Shown one piece after another: positions 60,094 to 64,000 of a stretch of DNA of 64,000 bases (its first letter is position 1; each line of letters begins with the position of its first letter). This stretch comes from Caenorhabditis remanei (taxonomy: Eukaryota > Nematoda > Chromadorea > Rhabditida > Rhabditidae): assembly GCF_010183535.1 (NCBI RefSeq), contig NC_071332.1, positions 9,114,001 through 9,178,000 on the forward strand, given 5' to 3'. A program made the position numbers and the translations under genes. A model generated the notes under the pieces. The model was not told where the DNA came from, did not search any database, and saw only the letters and a program-made list of their open reading frames with translations.

Positions 60094-62106
60094 ATGAAAC
60101 CTACTACTATTTCCTCGTTAATTTTTCTTTTCCTACTAGAAGCAGTAACAAGTTATAAAGTTCTTGTATTCAACCCTGCGTTTGGAGCAAGTCATTCTAA
60201 TTTTCTGGGAAAAATATCCGACATTCTTATTGATGCGGGTCACGAGGTGGTCAGTTTGCAATAAACTTCCCTCTCGAGTGTCAAAAAATATCGGTCTGAG
60301 ATTTCAGACAATGTTAATTCCAATATCTATGGAGTCCAAGAAGGACTTGATTGGTTCAAAGAAAGTGAAGAAAGTAATTCGAATTGATCAAGAGCCACGA
60401 AGTCGAAAAATGCAAGAAGAAGCAAAAACGGAAGACATGATAAAGAAACAAATTTGGAAACTTGATGCAGATATCACTATTTTCGTTTCTGTAAGATGAT
60501 TCTTTTTCATTTAATTTCAGTTTAGTACTTTCAGATGATCAAAAACTTCAGTTTGGCGAGTGGTTATCAGTGTGAACGTGAGTTTTAAAACAGAGAACGT
60601 AATGGTAGTAGATTTCGAAATTGATTGTTTACCAGCAAAGTACGCTTCGAACTCGAATAATAACTTTGACCGTTGTCAAATAACAATTAAAACTTATTCA
60701 AATCTGCTTTGGAAACAGACACATTTTTTCAGACATTTTTCAACAAACTGCGATACTGGAAGAGCTCAAAAACGAGCATTTCGATCTAGGGATCACCGAA
60801 TCTCTTTTCATTTGTGGTTTCCGTAAGTAACCCTATGTCTCCCTTCTCTTTTCTTTATCTCAATTTTATTCAGCTCTATTAGATCACATTGGCGTAAAAA
60901 CAGTAATCAATGCTGACTCTGTTCTCTATCTAGATGTTGTCAAATATGCTCTCGGTGAACCTGCATCAACTAGTTTTTATCCTGGAGTCTTTTCTAGAAA
61001 TATCGATAAAATGAGTTTTTCTGAAAGAACTCGAAATCTTTTTGGAATGGCATTCTCTTGGTATTTCTCATGGACACGTTTTCAAGGAGAACTAGAGGCG
61101 ATTAAACCATACTATAAGAAATCATTGACATGGGAGGAACATATAAATGGAGCAGCGTTTTATCTGATAAACTCAAATAGATATTTGGATTATGCCAGTC
61201 CAACACTACCGAAAACTGTTTTCATTGGTGGAATGCAGGTGAATACGAAGAAAAATGGAAAGGTTCAGCTGGATAGGGAGTGGGATGATTTGCTGAATAT
61301 TCGAAAGCAGAATGTTCTCGTTTCTTTTGGTTCGAATGCTTTCTCGTGTGATATGCCAGATGAATTCAAGAAATCATTCCTGGAAGTATTCGCTTCTATG
61401 CCAGATGTCACTTTCATCTGGAAGTATGAAGAAGAGAATGCAACGTTAGCAGATCATCTTCCAAATGTAAAACTGACAACATGGATGCCACAAAATGATT
61501 TACTAGGTTAGTTATATCTGGATGTGCGAGACACCAACCGACATTTTTAGCTGATGACCGACTCACCTTGTTCGTAACTCATGGAGGTCTTGGAAGTTCC
61601 ATTGAGCTCGCTTATCAAGGAAAACCAGCTGTTGTTGTGAGTTTCTATTCTCTTCTTTTCCGATAACATTCATATTCTCTCAGATTCCTCTGATGGCTGA
61701 TCAGCCAAGAAACGCGCACATGCTGACAAGACATGGCGGAGCTTTTCAGCTCGACAAATCTCAACTGGACAAACCAGAAGTTATTCGAAATGCGATTCAA
61801 ACTGTGATGAATGACGACAACTATAAGAGAAACTCTGAGAAACTGGCAGAAATTCTCTCATCCCAACCGTATCAGCCGAAGGATGTCGTCTTGAAACATT
61901 GCGACTTTGCAGTCAAGTTTGGAGACTTGAAAACTTTGAATTCAGAGGGAAGAAACTTGAACGTATTTCAATATTATTCAATTGACATAGCAGTTGCTGC
62001 AATTTCTCTAATTCTGACAGTACTGGTAGTAATTGTTTTGGTCTTTTCTTGTATTTTCAGAAAATGCAGTCGATCGTTCTTCAACGGAAAAAGTAAATTA
62101 GATTAA
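60094..62106 (+). CDS. UDP-glycosyltransferase 7 (plus-strand array)
   Basis: Exons 60094-60249, 60308-60490, 60535-60577, 60733-60822, 60874-61506, 61551-61636, 61684-62106; 537 residues. The ATG at 60094 (MKPTTISSLIFLFLLEAVTS) was preferred because a longer frame lacks an upstream signal peptide. It carries YKVLVFNPAFGASHSNFLGK, the THGGLGSSIELAYQGKP donor loop and ADQPRNAHMLTRHGG, very close to UGT 6 over the second half. It keeps the first intron and lacks the DEYK intron. An AATAAA follows about 10 bp after the stop; a fold-back transposon begins 45 bp past the stop. Confidence 0.92.
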
Positions 62107-62150
62107 GCTACTCAAAATAAAGATGATTTGATATAGATGAACCCATAATA

Positions 62151-63738
62151 CAGTACCGCCCAAAAGGTTATCAACTTTTGATTTTTCGACCATAACTTTC
62201 TTCTAATTGGTCGGATTGACCTGAAACTTTGGGAAAACATTTATTGTAGAGTTTTCGTTATATTTAGTTAACATTCTGGGTGAAAAATTATGTTTCACAA
62301 GTTTTTTATAAAATTTTCGAAAATCACGAAAATTCGAGAAATCGCATATTTTTAGTTCCATGACCGGTGCATCCAAAATAGAGAGAATAATTAATGTTTA
62401 TAATAGTTTTTTGATAGAAACTGTCTTGATCTTCATTTTTTGGCCATTGGACCACTACTCTTGACTTGTTACCCATGTCTCCCGGACTGTCAAAATTTAG
62501 TAGTACTAGTATATGGAGTTTTGAACTTCAAACATCTGTAAAACATATATTTTTTGAAGAAAACAGTATCGAAAGCTGCCAATTCAATTGGAAAAACGTG
62601 GAAAACATTTACGTAACACTCTAATCTCGATGGAATCCCTCAACAAATTTTTGGAGACCTCTAATTGTCAAATGGTGAATATCTGGTTTCGATGTCAGAC
62701 TGGTTTTGGAGCGAAATTATACATTTATCCGAAACCTATGGGTTTATAACTAATGGAACTTGTTATTTCAACAATTGTGAATATTCTGAACCAAGTTTCG
62801 ATACACGAATTTGTATTAATAGTATTGAGTCAGGCCCTTCAATCTTACTCTCACCTGTTCAAAAATTTCAAAATTGTACATTTTTGTCTTTACTCAAAAA
62901 TCATTGTGTATTGATGCTATTTTTGATTATTCAAGTTAGAAAATGACCCAGATTTGTTTAAAAGTACTAGAAAGATTTCCTCTCACATTTTCTCATGTAT
63001 TCATAAGAGAACGAAAAGATGCTGTCAGAACACGATCACGACGAAGTTTCTTTTCGATGTAACATCACCTTAGCAACTAAATTATTATTCAAAACTTGGT
63101 TCAGAATATTCACAATTGTTCAAATAACAAGTTCCATTAGTTATAAACCCATAGGTTTCGGATCAATGTATAATTTCGCTCCAAAACCAGTCTGACATCG
63201 AAACCAGATATTCACCATTTGACAATTAGAGGTCTCCAAAAATTTGTTGAGGGATTCCATCGAGATTAGAGTGTTACGTAAATGTTTTCCACGTTTTTCC
63301 AATTGAATTGGCAGCTTTCGATACTGTTTTCTTCAAAAATATATGTTTTACAGATGTTTGAAGTTCAAAACTCCATATACTAGTACTACTAAACTTTGAC
63401 AGTCCGGGAGACATGGGTAACAAGTCAAGAGTAGTGGTCCAATGGCCAAAAAATGAAGATCAAGACAGTTTCTATCAAAAAACTATTATAAACATTAATT
63501 ATTCTCTCTATTTTGGATGCACCGGTCATGGAACTAAAAATATGCGATTTCTCGAATTTTCGTGATTTTCGAAAATTTTATAAAAAACTTGTGAAACATA
63601 ATTTTTCACCCAGAATGTTAACTAAATATAACGAAAACTCTACAATAAATGTTTTCCCAAAGTTTCAGGTCAATCCGACCAATTAGAAGAAAGTTATGAT
63701 CGAAAAATCAAAAGTTGATAACCTTTTGGGCGGTACTG
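62151..63738. mobile_element. fold-back transposon with ~650-bp inverted arms (Tc1/mariner-like ends)
   Basis: Arms 62151-62798 and 63092-63738 are near-perfect reverse complements around a unique core of about 290 bp. The element begins CAGTACCGCCCAAAAGG and ends in its complement, flanked by TA on both sides (62149-62150, 63739-63740), as for Tc1/mariner insertion. There is no transposase frame, so it is non-autonomous. The very low divergence between arms points to recent insertion or gene conversion. It lies between UGT 7 and UGT 8. Confidence 0.92.
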
Positions 63739-63907
63739 TATGTTTCTCTGCTCACCTAAACAATACGTGAAAAGCCGTGGTTCATTGATCACTTATCAAA
63801 CACAAACCATGCGATGACCACACGACGATTAGTCTGGGTTGAGAGAGGAGAGAAGGCATATAAAAGAACAAAAACACCTTCAATTTTTCACTTTTAAAAG
63901 TCAAATC

Positions 63908-64000
63908 ATGAATCTGAAATTCCTTTTCTCACTCATATCATTTTTAGTATTTGATCTCTCATCTGCCTACAAAGTACTTGTATTCAATCCAGCTTTTGGT
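63908..64000 (+). CDS. UDP-glycosyltransferase 8, 5' end (cut by window end)
   Basis: The first 31 codons of a further UGT: signal peptide MNLKFLFSLISFLVFDLSSA, then YKVLVFNPAFG, the same start as UGT 5-7. It continues past the window. The array therefore has at least four plus-strand members. Confidence 0.9.
   Translation, partial: MNLKFLFSLISFLVFDLSSAYKVLVFNPAFG

Noticed and set aside
62665..62946. 93-residue open frame
   Set aside because: It lies in the inverted arm and core of the fold-back transposon; no transposase or other similarity.
1..64000. CRISPR arrays, bacterial operons or prophage
   Set aside because: No regularly spaced repeats or prokaryotic gene structure; spliceosomal introns throughout show nematode nuclear DNA.

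Overview
The window is nematode nuclear DNA, almost certainly from the genus Caenorhabditis. Short introns of about 45-55 bp have GT...TTTCAG borders, and there are tandem families of 7TM chemoreceptors (srt, sre, srbc) and UDP-glycosyltransferases. A divergent hsp-16 heat-shock pair encodes proteins close to, but clearly different from, the C. elegans HSP-16.1 and HSP-16.41/48 sequences as I remember them, so a non-elegans species is likely. Exon coordinates were worked out by hand from splice signals, reading frame and family conservation. Most models close in frame from start to stop; the exceptions are flagged.

Layout. 1-664: 3' part of an srt chemoreceptor. 3209-11679: an 18-exon gene for a PEAK/pragmin-like pseudokinase, with a tRNA-Ser(UGA) antisense in one intron and a perfect 35-bp palindrome in another. 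11900-14980: two identical 258-bp direct repeats, each a complete U1 snRNA gene with its promoter element, flanking a divergent hsp-16 pair with heat-shock elements and a GC-rich hAT-like MITE. 15129-22089 (minus strand): two sre receptors, a two-domain ER FKBP and an srbc receptor. 23340-34825: four UGT genes (minus) interrupted by a plus-strand SH3-MLK-type kinase. 35448-41496: four tandem srbc receptors (plus). 41579-42836: an aldo/keto reductase (minus). 43154-52580: three paralogous minus-strand genes of a family I do not recognise, sharing an exon junction and, in two members, an acidic tail with a common C-terminus. 53725-64000: a second UGT array (plus) with three complete genes, one gene cut by the window end, an inverted UGT pseudogene broken by a 5'-truncated LINE, and a 1.6-kb fold-back transposon with arms of about 650 bp.

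Biology. Most of the content fits environmental sensing (srt, sre, srbc), detoxification (seven complete UGTs and an AKR) and proteostasis (hsp-16, ER FKBP). These are fast-evolving, tandemly duplicating families, and the duplications, pseudogene, transposons and intron gains and losses agree with that. The least explained content is the three-member paralogous family at 43-52.6 kb.
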